Shown: positions 35,317 through 43,916, numbered from the stretch's first letter. The stretch: DNA of 64,000 nt from Pedobacter sp. Leaf216 (GCF_001421515.1 NZ_LMKM01000004.1:62001-126000); one strand, 5' to 3'. Notes: generated by a model not told the origin, from the letters alone. Made by a program: numbers and translations.

Positions 35317-36498
35317 CTAGCCTTCAATTAATGGTGCCCTGCGAGAGCCATCGTATAACTCGTATTCCAATAATCTGCAATCTAGTTTACCATTATAAAA
35401 TTCGACCTTTTTAGCTGCTTTTAATCCAATTTTCTTTGCCAGATCAGGATTTCCGGTGAAAATATAGCCAGAGTAACCTTTGCATTTGGTTTTCATAAAA
35501 TCGCCCATACGCTTATAGGTTAATTCTAATTTACTATGAACACCCAAGCGTTCACCATATTCAGGGTTAAAAACAACCACTCCTTTACCATCTTCAGGTA
35601 CCGGCGTTAATTCAAAGTCGCATACTTCAAATTCAATTAAAGTATCTACACCAGCAGTTTTTGCATTTCTTCGGGTAACCTCAACGGCATCTTCAGAAAG
35701 ATCGGAAGCCACAATTTTAAGGTCGATGTTTTTAATCACCTGATCCTTTAATATTCTGCGTTCAGTGAAAAAATCTTCTTCATTATAACCCAAGATATGC
35801 ATAAAACCATAATTCATGCGGTATAAGCCAGGCGCACGGTTGGTAGCAATTAAAGCAGCTTCAATAGCAAGCGTTCCTGAACCGCACATTGGGTTAATAA
35901 AAGGCGATTTTTTATCCCAGTTGGTGGCTAAAATAACTCCGGCTGCCAAAGCTTCTAACATTGGCGCTTTCCCTGGAATTTTGCGGTAACCATGTTTGGC
36001 AAGTGTTTCGCCTGAGGTATCCATAAATACATCAGCATCTGCATCTTTCCAGTATAAATGTACTACAGCTTTGTTTGCATCCGATCCGGAGTTGGGGCGA
36101 ATACCTTTTTTCTCCTTCATGCGATCAACAATCGCGTCTTTTACTTTTAAGTTGGCAAATAGAGGCGTGGTAATATTTGGGTTATCAACATTTGAGGTTA
36201 CTGAAAAATAACCCGAAAAATCGATCAGTTCTTCCCACTCAATGGCTTTAATTTCGTTATATAAATCATCAGGCGTAATGGCCTTAAAACTTTTAATGGC
36301 ATATAAAATCTGACTGGCACAACGCAGGTTCAAATTAAGCTTAATACACTCTGTAAGGGTAATATTGAGCTCAACCCCGGTAGCAAAAGATCTTTCTATG
36401 GTGTAACCTAAGGCCGTAACTTCATCTTGTAAATAGGGCGAAAGGCGCTTGTTGCAGGTAATAATTACCTTGCTTTTATTGTGGAAAACTTGCATCAT
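35317..36498 (-). CDS. THUMP-domain class I rRNA methyltransferase (RlmL-like)
   Basis: AdoMet-dependent N2-guanosine rRNA methyltransferase of the UPF0020/RlmL type. The 393-residue protein has an N-terminal ferredoxin-like/THUMP region (about 10-160; KVIITCNKRLSPYLQDEVTA, and TTPLFANLKVKDAIVDRMKE) and a Rossmann methyltransferase domain (about 165-380) with NPMCGSGTLAIEAALIATNR as the AdoMet-binding motif. The catalytic (N/D)PP(Y/F) motif reads NPEY at 311-314, so its second proline is replaced by glutamate. It lacks the RlmK-like second domain of E. coli RlmKL. Target G2445 is inferred. Confidence 0.87.
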   Translation of the reverse strand: MMQVFHNKSKVIITCNKRLSPYLQDEVTALGYTIERSFATGVELNITLTECIKLNLNLRCASQILYAIKSFKAITPDDLYNEIKAIEWEELIDFSGYFSVTSNVDNPNITTPLFANLKVKDAIVDRMKEKKGIRPNSGSDANKAVVHLYWKDADADVFMDTSGETLAKHGYRKIPGKAPMLEALAAGVILATNWDKKSPFINPMCGSGTLAIEAALIATNRAPGLYRMNYGFMHILGYNEEDFFTERRILKDQVIKNIDLKIVASDLSEDAVEVTRRNAKTAGVDTLIEFEVCDFELTPVPEDGKGVVVFNPEYGERLGVHSKLELTYKRMGDFMKTKCKGYSGYIFTGNPDLAKKIGLKAAKKVEFYNGKLDCRLLEYELYDGSRRAPLIEG

Positions 36499-36566
36499 AA
36501 TATATGCGAAGTTATCAATAAATTTATAGAGATTTGATGTTTATAGTACATTAAGTAGTATTAGAT

Positions 36567-36932
36567 ATGGAAATTAAAGGAAAAGTACACGAAGTAGGTG
36601 CCACACAACAAGTAAGTGAAACGTTTAAAAAACGTGATTTAATAATAGAATACGCAGAAAATCCAACATACCCAGAATATATCCGTTTTGAGGCTTTACA
36701 GGATAAAACAGCATTATTAGATACATTTAAAGCAGGCGATGAGGTTGAAGTATTCTTTAATTTACGTGGTCGCCCTTGGACAGATAAAACAGGTAAAACA
36801 TCATATTTTAACAGTTTGGTTATTTGGCGTATCAATGCTGTTGCAGCAGGTGCCCCGGCAGCAACCCCTGCATATGCAGCACCGGTTGATGTGAGCAATA
36901 CACCAGGTGAAGATGATGATTTGCCTTTCTAA
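36567..36932 (+). CDS. DUF3127 protein with SSB-like C-terminal acidic tip
   Basis: The 121-residue protein matches DUF3127, a family of unknown function found in Bacteroidota. The first 90 residues look like a small OB-fold: strand-rich, with IRFEALQDKTALLDTFKAGD, EVEVFFNLRGRPWTDKTGKT and YFNSLVIWRINAV, in a layout like single-stranded DNA-binding protein (SSB). A Pro/Ala-rich linker follows (AAGAPAATPAYAAP), and the protein ends GEDDDLPF (114-121), nearly the DDDIPF tip by which SSB recruits partner proteins. It may bind nucleic acid and recruit the same partners. It is divergent from the THUMP methyltransferase and monocistronic. The function is inferred. Confidence 0.85.
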   Translation: MEIKGKVHEVGATQQVSETFKKRDLIIEYAENPTYPEYIRFEALQDKTALLDTFKAGDEVEVFFNLRGRPWTDKTGKTSYFNSLVIWRINAVAAGAPAATPAYAAPVDVSNTPGEDDDLPF

Positions 36933-36967
36933 ATAAAGAATCTTTTTTAAGCAAACAATTTTGAACC

Positions 36968-36999
36968 ATGCCGAGGCTTTAGTCTCGGCATTTTTTTTT
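36968..36999 (+). terminator. Rho-independent terminator after the DUF3127 gene
   Basis: ATGCCGAG and CTCGGCAT form an eight-base stem around GCTTTAGT, followed by nine T residues, 35 bases past the stop codon. Confidence 0.88.
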
Positions 37000-37187
37000 G
37001 CCTGCCCGCTATACTTCCGAAGTTTACAGGGTTTGTGAAATAGCCAAACCTTATAATTCATACTTGCCATCCGCTGTTAAAATATGTTAAAAACAAACAC
37101 TTAGCTTAGCTATTCAGTATTTTTGATATCTGTTTAGATTAAAAAGTTTGTGATTTGGTTTTTTACCTTTAGAACCACTCTGTTTCT

Positions 37188-39008
37188 ATGAAAAAAAAGA
37201 GTTTTTGGTTAATTACCGTTTTAATGACGGTGGCTTTGCTTGGTGTATTTGTAATGCAGTTGTATTACATCAGGGAGTCTTACAAACTAAAATCTCAGCT
37301 TTTTGATGAACAGGTAAATCAGACCCTAACTACAGTTGTGAATAAAATACAGCGTAGAAATGTGGCAGATCATCTTAATAGAAAAGACGCAGAAAATAAG
37401 TTTAAACAACTTCAGGATTCTAGGCAGCGTGCACTGGATATAAAAGATTTAAGGCAACAATATACTCAAGAGGTAGAGCTTCGCCAGGTTGAAAGAGAAA
37501 ATCAGATCGAGAACTATCTTAATCAACAGGATAGTATTATTCGGGAAGAATACCGAGCACCCAACGTGATCTCCGAAAAAGAATATGCTTCATTGTCATC
37601 AAAAAATGGAGATAAGCTGGATCTGCAGATGGATGCTTTTATTGATATGAAAAGTTTGGTTATAAAAGGTTATAGTATGCGTACAAAACCCTTTGCCGCT
37701 CCACCAAAAGCATTTGAATTTAAAAGCCTGCAAAGTTTGCCTGATACATTAAGGTACCTGGTATTTGATCCCAGAGACGGTAATCCCGGCTTTGCAAGTG
37801 TAGCTAAAATCCCTAATGATTTAGAGAAAAAATTTAAGCGGGAAGATGAAATTTCGAGAAAGAAACTAGAGTTAAAAATAGCCTCGCTGGGTAAGGATAC
37901 TTTCTTTTATACCCGATCGAGTGTAGTTGAAGATGTTTCTAAAGAACTGCAGGAAAGCAACGTGCCAATTTACAAACGCATTAATTTTAGTGCTTTAGGC
38001 AGTTTATTAAAAGAAGAACTTATTGCGAATAATATTAAGCTGGAACCTTCTTATCGGGTTTCTTTAGCCAAAAAAGATTCTACTATTTTCATGATGGCTT
38101 CCAATGTAAAGGGAGAATTCTTGCCCGAAAATACCTATAAAACACCTTTGTTTGGAAACGATTTGTTCCGCGATCCGGGAATGCTTTTTGTGAGTTTTCC
38201 GAATAAAAACTCAGCTATTATTTCTAATCTTAGCGCAACGCTGGCCTCATCTATAGGTTTGTTGCTGGTACTTGTTTTTATCTTTTCTTATACCCTTTAT
38301 GCCATTTTAAAGCAAAAGAAACTGTCGGAAATGAAAACAGATTTCATCAATAATATGACGCACGAATTTAAAACCCCTGTTGCAACGATTATGATTGCCA
38401 GCGAGGCTTTAAAAGATCCGGAAGTAACTGAAGATAAAGCCCGTTTAAAACGTTTGGCAGGGATTATTTATGATGAAAATGTTCGTTTGGGTAGTCATAT
38501 AGAGCGTGTTTTAAGCATTGCCCGTTTAGAAAAAGGTGAGCTAACCATGGAGAATACCGAAGTGGATATGAACGATCTGATTGTAATTGTGCTCGATAGT
38601 ATGGAATTGCAATTGCAGAAAAAGAATGCCATTATCCATGTAAATACCAATGCAGAAAATGCTGTTGTTTATGGTGATGAACTGCACCTATCTAACGTAA
38701 TTTATAACCTGATTGATAATGCAAATAAATACAGTAGTAATACGCCAGAAATTACCATTACAACCCGTAACACCAACAGAAATTTAATTATCGAAATTAC
38801 AGATAAGGGAATCGGAATGACCAAAGAGCAATCGAAGCGGATTTTCGATCAATTTTACAGGGTGCCAACTGGGAACCTCCACGATGTGAAAGGTTTTGGC
38901 CTGGGCTTAAATTATGTGCAGGATATTATCAAAAAACTAAACGGAACGGTTAAAGTAAGTAGCGAAAAAGATAAGGGAACCACGTTCGAAATATCTTTAC
39001 CTTTATAA
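37188..39008 (+). CDS. Sensor histidine kinase with large periplasmic domain
   Basis: Inner-membrane sensor kinase of 606 residues. One membrane helix is near residues 8-27 and the second near 352-375, enclosing a periplasmic domain of about 320 residues whose first half is a charged coiled coil (IKDLRQQYTQEVELRQVERE). No HAMP motif is obvious after the second helix. HisKA carries MTHEFKTPVATIM with the phospho-acceptor His at 392; HATPase_c has NLIDNANKYS, DKGIGM and GFGLGLNY. Its partner response regulator gene follows after 154 bases. The architecture resembles RprX-type kinases of Bacteroides, but the signal is unknown and I do not assign a symbol. Confidence 0.88.
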   Translation: MKKKSFWLITVLMTVALLGVFVMQLYYIRESYKLKSQLFDEQVNQTLTTVVNKIQRRNVADHLNRKDAENKFKQLQDSRQRALDIKDLRQQYTQEVELRQVERENQIENYLNQQDSIIREEYRAPNVISEKEYASLSSKNGDKLDLQMDAFIDMKSLVIKGYSMRTKPFAAPPKAFEFKSLQSLPDTLRYLVFDPRDGNPGFASVAKIPNDLEKKFKREDEISRKKLELKIASLGKDTFFYTRSSVVEDVSKELQESNVPIYKRINFSALGSLLKEELIANNIKLEPSYRVSLAKKDSTIFMMASNVKGEFLPENTYKTPLFGNDLFRDPGMLFVSFPNKNSAIISNLSATLASSIGLLLVLVFIFSYTLYAILKQKKLSEMKTDFINNMTHEFKTPVATIMIASEALKDPEVTEDKARLKRLAGIIYDENVRLGSHIERVLSIARLEKGELTMENTEVDMNDLIVIVLDSMELQLQKKNAIIHVNTNAENAVVYGDELHLSNVIYNLIDNANKYSSNTPEITITTRNTNRNLIIEITDKGIGMTKEQSKRIFDQFYRVPTGNLHDVKGFGLGLNYVQDIIKKLNGTVKVSSEKDKGTTFEISLPL

Positions 39009-39162
39009 ACCAGCTAACCATCAATACAAAGTTTGCTTTATTGATACATTAAAATATACCAGGTTTAATTTGCCTTATATAGTGGAGTATTAATTTAATC
39101 TTCATCCTAAATTAAACCGTTATGCATATTCAGAATCAAACCTTCAATGTAGGTAATGCTAC

Positions 39163-39876
39163 ATGAATAAAATTAAGAAAATGAAAAAAATACTTCTGGT
39201 AGAAGACGACCCAAATTTAGGTTTATTGTTACAAGACTATTTGCAGCTTAAGGGTAAATTTGATGTGGTGTTATGCACTGATGGCGAAGAAGGGTTGAGG
39301 TCGTTTAACAAACAAAACTTCGATCTTTGTATTTTGGATGTGATGATGCCCAAAAAAGATGGATTTACATTAGGTAAAGACATTAGAAAGGTAAACACGC
39401 AGGTTCCAATTATTTTTGCAACAGCTAAAACCATGTTGGAAGATAAATCTGCCGCTTATGATTTGGGTGGCGATGATTATATTACCAAACCATTTCGTAT
39501 AGAAGAACTTTTATTGCGCATAAATGCCATGTTTAAGCGTGTAGCCAATAAAAGTGATCAGAATGATGAAGCTGCGGAAACTCAGTTTTCCATCGGTCAG
39601 TATCATTTCGATTATACCACCCAGATTATTACCAATAATGATATACAACAAAAGTTATCAACCAAAGAAGCTGAGTTGTTGCGATTATTATGCTTAAAAA
39701 AGAATACGGTTTTAACGCGTGAAGAAGCCTTGCTCAGTATCTGGCATGATGATAATTACTTTAACGGCAGGAGTATGGATGTATTTTTAAGTAAACTCCG
39801 TAAATACTTAAGAGCCGATCCTACGGTAGAAATCATCAATGTGCATGGAAAAGGTTACAAATTGCTGGTGGGTTAG
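39163..39876 (+). CDS. OmpR/PhoB-family response regulator
   Basis: DNA-binding response regulator. The open frame starts at 39163, but the methionine at 39181 gives the canonical MKKILLVEDDPNLGLLLQDY start and places the phospho-acceptor aspartate (ILDVMMP) at residue 53, so 39181 is the likely start, giving 231 residues. The receiver domain ends near 120 and includes the conserved DYITKPFRIEELLLRINAMF. The C-terminal winged helix (about 130-230) contains LSTKEAELLRLLCLKKNTVL and VDVFLSKLRKYL-like SMDVFLSKLRKYL, then VHGKGYKL. It pairs with the kinase upstream; an RprY-like role is a guess. Confidence 0.9.
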   Translation: MNKIKKMKKILLVEDDPNLGLLLQDYLQLKGKFDVVLCTDGEEGLRSFNKQNFDLCILDVMMPKKDGFTLGKDIRKVNTQVPIIFATAKTMLEDKSAAYDLGGDDYITKPFRIEELLLRINAMFKRVANKSDQNDEAAETQFSIGQYHFDYTTQIITNNDIQQKLSTKEAELLRLLCLKKNTVLTREEALLSIWHDDNYFNGRSMDVFLSKLRKYLRADPTVEIINVHGKGYKLLVG

Positions 39877-39901
39877 TATGGTATTCAAATGGATGTTGTA
39901 A

Positions 39902-39945
39902 TGTGCCACTTTCATCTCATGCGTCTTCCTGAACTTGTTTCAGGA
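39902..39945. repeat. Dispersed hairpin repeat, copy 1
   Basis: TGCCACTTTCATCTCATGCG precedes a stem CCTGAA/TTTCAGG with loop CTTG. A close second copy is at 40169-40210 in the same orientation. The CCTGAACTTGTTTCAGG stem is a widely interspersed type in bacterial genomes and may act as a bidirectional terminator. Confidence 0.75.
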
Positions 39946-40092
39946 TTTCGATTTTAAATAACCACAGCTACTTAATTGTGTTTTTTTATTGCATTTGCCA
40001 CGGAAACACAGAATTCACGGAAATTCTATTATGTTTTCTATACGTTTTTCTACTTTTAGTAGGATGAAACGTAGTCGGGAAATCTAACGAGA

Positions 40093-40130
40093 TAGATCTC
40101 TCCATTCCACTGCGTTCCAGTCGAGATGAC
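40093..40130. repeat. Dispersed intergenic repeat, copy B
   Basis: AGATCTCTCCATTCCACTGC, continuing to a CAGTCGAGATGAC end. It aligns with 13789-13826 along its whole length with scattered mismatches. Confidence 0.65.
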
Positions 40131-40168
40131 TACGCTTTTTAATAGAATCTGTCAATGGTAGCCTTCAT

Positions 40169-40210
40169 GTGTCCACTTTCATCTCATGCGTATCCTGAAC
40201 TTTTTTCAGG
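40169..40210. repeat. Dispersed hairpin repeat, copy 2
   Basis: TCCACTTTCATCTCATGCGT followed by CCTGAACTTTTTTCAGG. Second copy of the 39902-39945 element. Confidence 0.75.
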
Positions 40211-40261
40211 GCTTTTATACAAGATTAAATCGCTCCGCTACAGTCGGGATTTCGGAACAAA

Positions 40262-41101
40262 TTAAATGTACAGGTTCTCCCGTATGGTCGGGATAATATT
40301 TCTTTCCTGAGCCAGTTTAAATAAAGTATCTACCGCTTTCCGGCCTTCTTCGCCAAGGTTTACACTGTATTTATTTACGTAGAGTTCGATATGTTTGTAC
40401 ATTACACTTTCTTCCATTGCCTGGGCATGCTCGCGGATGAAATCGATACCAGATTTTGGGTGTGCAAAGGCAAATTCTACCGATTGGCGGATTAAGCGGT
40501 TCACTTTTAGCTGTACTTCACGATCTAAATTCCTGTTAATCACAATTCCGCCCAATGGAATGGCGCAACCGGTTAATTTTTCCCAATAATCGCCTAAATC
40601 CACAATTTTGGTTAAGCCTTTATCCTGATAAGTAAACCTGTTTTCGTGAATGATTAAACCTAAATCGATCTCTTCATGAAGTAATGCTGATTCGATTTCA
40701 GAAAAAACAAGCTCCTGTTTATTGAGCAAATGAGGGTAAGCAATACCCAGCAAAAAATTGGCCGTTGTATACTTTCCAGGTATACCTACCTTTAATTGGG
40801 CGTTTGAAGCCTGAAGTTCTGACTCGTTAAATTGATTTTTGCTGATTAATAATGGGCCTACACCAAAACCTAAAGCACTTCCGGCATCTAATAAGGCATA
40901 TTGATCGGCTACGTATGCAAAAGCATGGAAACTTAACTTGGTAATGTCCAATTCACCTCTAAGTGCCTTTTGATTTAATGTTTCCACATCATCATAAGAC
41001 ACCTCAAATTCTAAACCTTCTGTATCAATTTTATGGTGAATTAATGCGTCGAAAATAAATGTATCGTTAGGGCAGGGTGAAAATCCAAGTGTAAGTTTCA
41101 T
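40262..41101 (-). CDS. mqnD: 1,4-dihydroxy-6-naphthoate synthase MqnD
   Basis: Futalosine-pathway enzyme that converts cyclic dehypoxanthinyl futalosine to 1,4-dihydroxy-6-naphthoate for menaquinone synthesis. The 279-residue protein has the family start LTLGFSPCPNDTFIFDAL, followed by YDDVETLNQKALRGELDITK, LSFHAFAYVADQYALLDAGS and ALGFGVGPLLIS, a periplasmic-binding-protein-like fold without a signal peptide. Later blocks GIPGKYTTANFLL and LIIHENRFTYQDKGL also fit MqnD. The futalosine hydrolase gene lies 34 bases upstream on the same strand, so the two are a small operon. mqnA and mqnC must lie outside the window. Confidence 0.93.
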   Translation of the reverse strand: MKLTLGFSPCPNDTFIFDALIHHKIDTEGLEFEVSYDDVETLNQKALRGELDITKLSFHAFAYVADQYALLDAGSALGFGVGPLLISKNQFNESELQASNAQLKVGIPGKYTTANFLLGIAYPHLLNKQELVFSEIESALLHEEIDLGLIIHENRFTYQDKGLTKIVDLGDYWEKLTGCAIPLGGIVINRNLDREVQLKVNRLIRQSVEFAFAHPKSGIDFIREHAQAMEESVMYKHIELYVNKYSVNLGEEGRKAVDTLFKLAQERNIIPTIRENLYI

Positions 41102-41135
41102 TCATCAAAAATAACTACTGCATAAAATTAATCGG

Positions 41136-41765
41136 TCATAATGAGTTCATTTCTCCAATAAAAGCAATGGCCCATTCGTTTAAATTTTTTACTGCAAGTC
41201 CTATTTTCCAATTGTCTTTATTTCTGGGTTCCACATAATTGGATACACTCCTAATTTGCAGGCAATCAATATTTAGCTGTTTACAGGCATAAAAAACGGC
41301 AGCACCCTCCATGCTTTCGGTGGTAGGGTTTAACCTTTTTACCAGGTTTTTAATGCTTTTTTCACTTCCTGTTACGCAATTCACGGTAATTCCTTTTGCC
41401 AGTGGCAAGCCAACTTTTCGCTGTGTTTTAGTTGTATAATGGTTTTCGCCAAAACCCAAATCGGTTATCGTTAAAAATTCATCTCCATTTTCTGCACCCA
41501 ACTCTGCAAAAGTATCCTCAATAATGTTTAAAACTGTTCCTAAGGCTGTATTTCTGTCAAAACAGCCTGCAATGCCGAAGTTTACAACAAGATCGTATTT
41601 AGAAGAAAGATGCTTGCCCAAAGCGAAAGCTGTTGCCACCATACCTACTCCTGTAATTAGCAGATCGAAATTTTTATGCGCTATAAAATCACCCTCCGGT
41701 AAATTGAAATGCTGATAAAAGAAGGCAAGTTCTGCTTTTGTAGCAGCAACAACTAAGGTTTTCAT
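41136..41765 (-). CDS. mqnB: Futalosine hydrolase MqnB
   Basis: Nucleosidase of the purine-phosphorylase/MTAN fold that removes hypoxanthine from futalosine. The 209-residue protein has the family blocks MKTLVVAATKAELAFF, LLITGVGMVATAFALGKHL, and DLVVNFGIAGCFDRNTALGT with the glycine-rich turn, then STESMEGAAVFYACKQ-like TTESMEGAAVFYACKQLNID, which carries the catalytic MEGAA region. It is distinguished from MTA/SAH nucleosidase by neighbourhood (mqnD directly downstream) and by the overall sequence pattern. Together the two genes imply menaquinone synthesis by the futalosine route rather than the classical Men pathway. Confidence 0.9.
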   Translation of the reverse strand: MKTLVVAATKAELAFFYQHFNLPEGDFIAHKNFDLLITGVGMVATAFALGKHLSSKYDLVVNFGIAGCFDRNTALGTVLNIIEDTFAELGAENGDEFLTITDLGFGENHYTTKTQRKVGLPLAKGITVNCVTGSEKSIKNLVKRLNPTTESMEGAAVFYACKQLNIDCLQIRSVSNYVEPRNKDNWKIGLAVKNLNEWAIAFIGEMNSL

Positions 41766-41849
41766 TTAGTAAAGTTAGCAGATAGTTTTGTTAAAATTTT
41801 AGGTTTTCTTTAAGCTGGCCTTTAATCTTAAAGCTTAAACCTTTATCCG

Positions 41850-41857
41850 TATATTTG
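41850..41857 (+). promoter_or_regulatory. -7 element (TATATTTG) before the PTPS/folE genes
   Basis: Full match to TANNTTTG, 17 bases before the ATG at 41875. The -33 position has only TTTA-like sequence, so the promoter is moderate or needs an activator. Confidence 0.45.
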
Positions 41858-41874
41858 CATTTTATTTTATAGTA

Positions 41875-42285
41875 ATGATTTACATAACAAGAAAAGCATC
41901 ATTTAACGCCGCGCATAAATTAGCCCGTACCGATTGGGATGATGAAAAAAATAATGAAGTTTATGGTAAATGTGCCAACCCCAACTGGCATGGCCATAAC
42001 TATTGGTTATATGTTACCGTTAAAGGCGAAGTTAACCCTGAAACAGGTTTCCTGGTGGATTTAAAATGGCTGAAAGACGTAATGAATAATTATGTGGTAG
42101 ATAAAGTTGATCATAAAAACTTAAATCTTGATGTTGATTTTATGAAAGGCAAGCTGGCTTCTACAGAAAACCTGGCCATCGAAATCTGGAATCAGCTTTT
42201 GGCACCAATTGCAGAAAGTGGAGCCATTTTGCATTGCGTAAAGATTTACGAAACCGAAAATAATTTTGTTGAATATTTTGGCTAA
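41875..42285 (+). CDS. 6-pyruvoyl-/6-carboxy-tetrahydropterin synthase family enzyme
   Basis: Zinc-dependent pterin enzyme of 136 residues. The zinc ligands are His14 (NAAHKL), His39 and His41 (WHGHNY). The catalytic cysteine is Cys33 in [11 protein letters not shown], so the motif is CxxxxxHGH. That spacing is the one of eukaryotic-type 6-pyruvoyl-tetrahydropterin synthase (PTPS-II), whereas QueD enzymes usually have Cxxx[11 protein letters not shown] and a later Glu (ENLAIEIW) complete the site. folE follows 11 bases later, so it probably uses dihydroneopterin triphosphate made by FolE. It could serve queuosine (QueD) or a reduced biopterin; the sequence motif favours the latter, but this is not decided. 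Confidence 0.87.
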   Translation: MIYITRKASFNAAHKLARTDWDDEKNNEVYGKCANPNWHGHNYWLYVTVKGEVNPETGFLVDLKWLKDVMNNYVVDKVDHKNLNLDVDFMKGKLASTENLAIEIWNQLLAPIAESGAILHCVKIYETENNFVEYFG

Positions 42286-42296
42286 AATCTAAATTA

Positions 42297-42932
42297 ATGA
42301 GCAATAAAGACGTATTAAAAGATGAATCGAGGGATGGTTATGTAAAAATAGACCGTTACAACGAAAATAAAATTGAAGCTGTAGCTGCACATTATAAAGA
42401 TATTCTTGGCCAATTGGGCGAAGATCCTGAGCGTGAGGGATTATTGAAAACACCGGAGCGCGTGGCAAAGGCTTTACAATACTTAACCCACGGTTATGAT
42501 TTAAAACCAGATGAAATTCTTAAAGGGGCAATGTTCCAGGAAGATTATAGCCAAATGGTGGTGGTAAAAGATATAGAAGTGTATTCGATGTGCGAACACC
42601 ACATGCTGCCATTTTTTGGTAAAGCACATATTGCTTATATTCCTAACGGGCACATTGTTGGTTTGAGCAAAATACCAAGGGTGGTTGATGCCTTTGCCCG
42701 TCGTTTACAGGTACAGGAGCGTTTAACAAACGAAATCAGAGATTGTATTCAAAATACGCTAAACCCAATGGGTGTAGCCGTAGTGATGGAATGCAGGCAT
42801 TTATGCATGTCGATGCGTGGAGTGCAGAAACAGAATTCGGTTACTACAACCTCAGCTTTTACCGGTACTTTTTTAAGCAACGATAAAACGAGAGCGGAGT
42901 TTTTGAGGTTAATAACGGCGAGTTTAGATTAG
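42297..42932 (+). CDS. folE: GTP cyclohydrolase I
   Basis: Converts GTP to 7,8-dihydroneopterin triphosphate, the first step of folate and pterin synthesis. The 211-residue protein has the family core: [40 protein letters not shown] (zinc ligands Cys and His), [20 protein letters not shown], and [15 protein letters not shown], the last containing the second zinc Cys and catalytic residues. The length is normal for the bacterial type IA enzyme. It is co-transcribed with the PTPS-family gene 11 bases upstream, so flux to pterins is set by one transcript. fabD lies 76 bases downstream, past two small G/C-rich hairpins. Confidence 0.95.
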   Translation: MSNKDVLKDESRDGYVKIDRYNENKIEAVAAHYKDILGQLGEDPEREGLLKTPERVAKALQYLTHGYDLKPDEILKGAMFQEDYSQMVVVKDIEVYSMCEHHMLPFFGKAHIAYIPNGHIVGLSKIPRVVDAFARRLQVQERLTNEIRDCIQNTLNPMGVAVVMECRHLCMSMRGVQKQNSVTTTSAFTGTFLSNDKTRAEFLRLITASLD

Positions 42933-43008
42933 CCGCATCCTCCTAAAGGGGAGGGTTTCAATAATAATTTAAGTAAATATTTAATTTCCCCCTTGGGGAT
43001 TAAAGGAT

Positions 43009-43890
43009 ATGAAAGCATATATTTTTCCCGGACAGGGAGCACAGTTTGTAGGCATGGGTAAAGATCTTTACGAAAACCCAAAAGCTGCAGAATTATTTGA
43101 ACAGGCCAACCAGATTATCGGTTTCCGTATCAGTGACATTATGTTCTCAGGAACAGATGAAGAACTTAAACAAACCAATGTAACCCAACCCGCTATCTTT
43201 TTGCATTCGGTTATTTTGGCAAAAGTTTTAGGTGAAAGTTTTACTCCAGATATGGTTGCCGGTCATTCATTAGGCGAATTTTCTGCCTTGGTGGCTGCAA
43301 AAGCATTATCTTTTGAAGATGGATTAAAGTTGGTTATTGCACGTGCAAATGCGATGCAAAAAGCTTGCGAAGCACAACCCTCAACAATGGCGGCTATTTT
43401 AGGCCTGGCAGATGATGTGGTTGAAAAAATATGTGCAGAAATTGATGCTGTTGTTGTTCCTGCAAATTACAACTGCCCGGGGCAACTGGTTATCTCTGGC
43501 AGTTTAGAAGGTATTGATCTGGCTTGTGCCAAATTAACTGAAGCCGGAGCAAAAAGGGCATTAAAATTAAATGTTGGTGGTGCATTTCACTCGCCATTAA
43601 TGGAGCCGGCAAAAATTGAACTGCAAGCAGCAATTGAAGCCACAGATATTTCTGCGCCAATTTGCCCGGTTTACCAAAATGTTGATGCTAAGCCTTATAC
43701 TGATCCAACCGAAATTAAAGCAAATTTAATTAAACAATTAACAGGAGCTGTACGTTGGACACAAACAGTAGGTAATATGCTTGCCGATGGCGCAACTGAA
43801 TTTGTAGAGGTAGGTCCAGGAAATGTATTACAGGGATTGGTTAAAAAAGTAAGCCGCGAAGTACAAACAAGCAGCGCTACTATAGCTTAA
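43009..43890 (+). CDS. fabD: ACP S-malonyltransferase FabD
   Basis: Transfers the malonyl group from malonyl-CoA to acyl-carrier protein for fatty-acid synthesis. The 293-residue protein has the N-terminal YIFPGQGAQFVGMGKDLY, the nucleophile motif AGHSLGEFSA with Ser at 87, the histidine motif VGGAFHSPLMEPA, and EVGPGNVLQGLVKKV at the C-terminus. It is full length. It is in the same direction as folE, but the hairpins between them suggest separate or attenuated expression. A terminator follows 26 bases after the stop. Confidence 0.96.
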   Translation: MKAYIFPGQGAQFVGMGKDLYENPKAAELFEQANQIIGFRISDIMFSGTDEELKQTNVTQPAIFLHSVILAKVLGESFTPDMVAGHSLGEFSALVAAKALSFEDGLKLVIARANAMQKACEAQPSTMAAILGLADDVVEKICAEIDAVVVPANYNCPGQLVISGSLEGIDLACAKLTEAGAKRALKLNVGGAFHSPLMEPAKIELQAAIEATDISAPICPVYQNVDAKPYTDPTEIKANLIKQLTGAVRWTQTVGNMLADGATEFVEVGPGNVLQGLVKKVSREVQTSSATIA

Positions 43891-43916
43891 GTATTCAAAA
43901 ATAGAATAATAGTTAC

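Larger units (their letters stand above)
39877..40261. other. 385-base gene-free mosaic of dispersed repeats
   Basis: No gene seen. It is nearly filled by fragments of repeat families found elsewhere in the window: two copies of a CATCTCATGCGT/CCTGAA hairpin element, a TTTGCCACGGAAACACAGAA motif at 39994-40013, and the TCTCCATTCC...TCGAGATGAC element. It separates the response regulator from the convergent mqnD gene. Confidence 0.7.
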
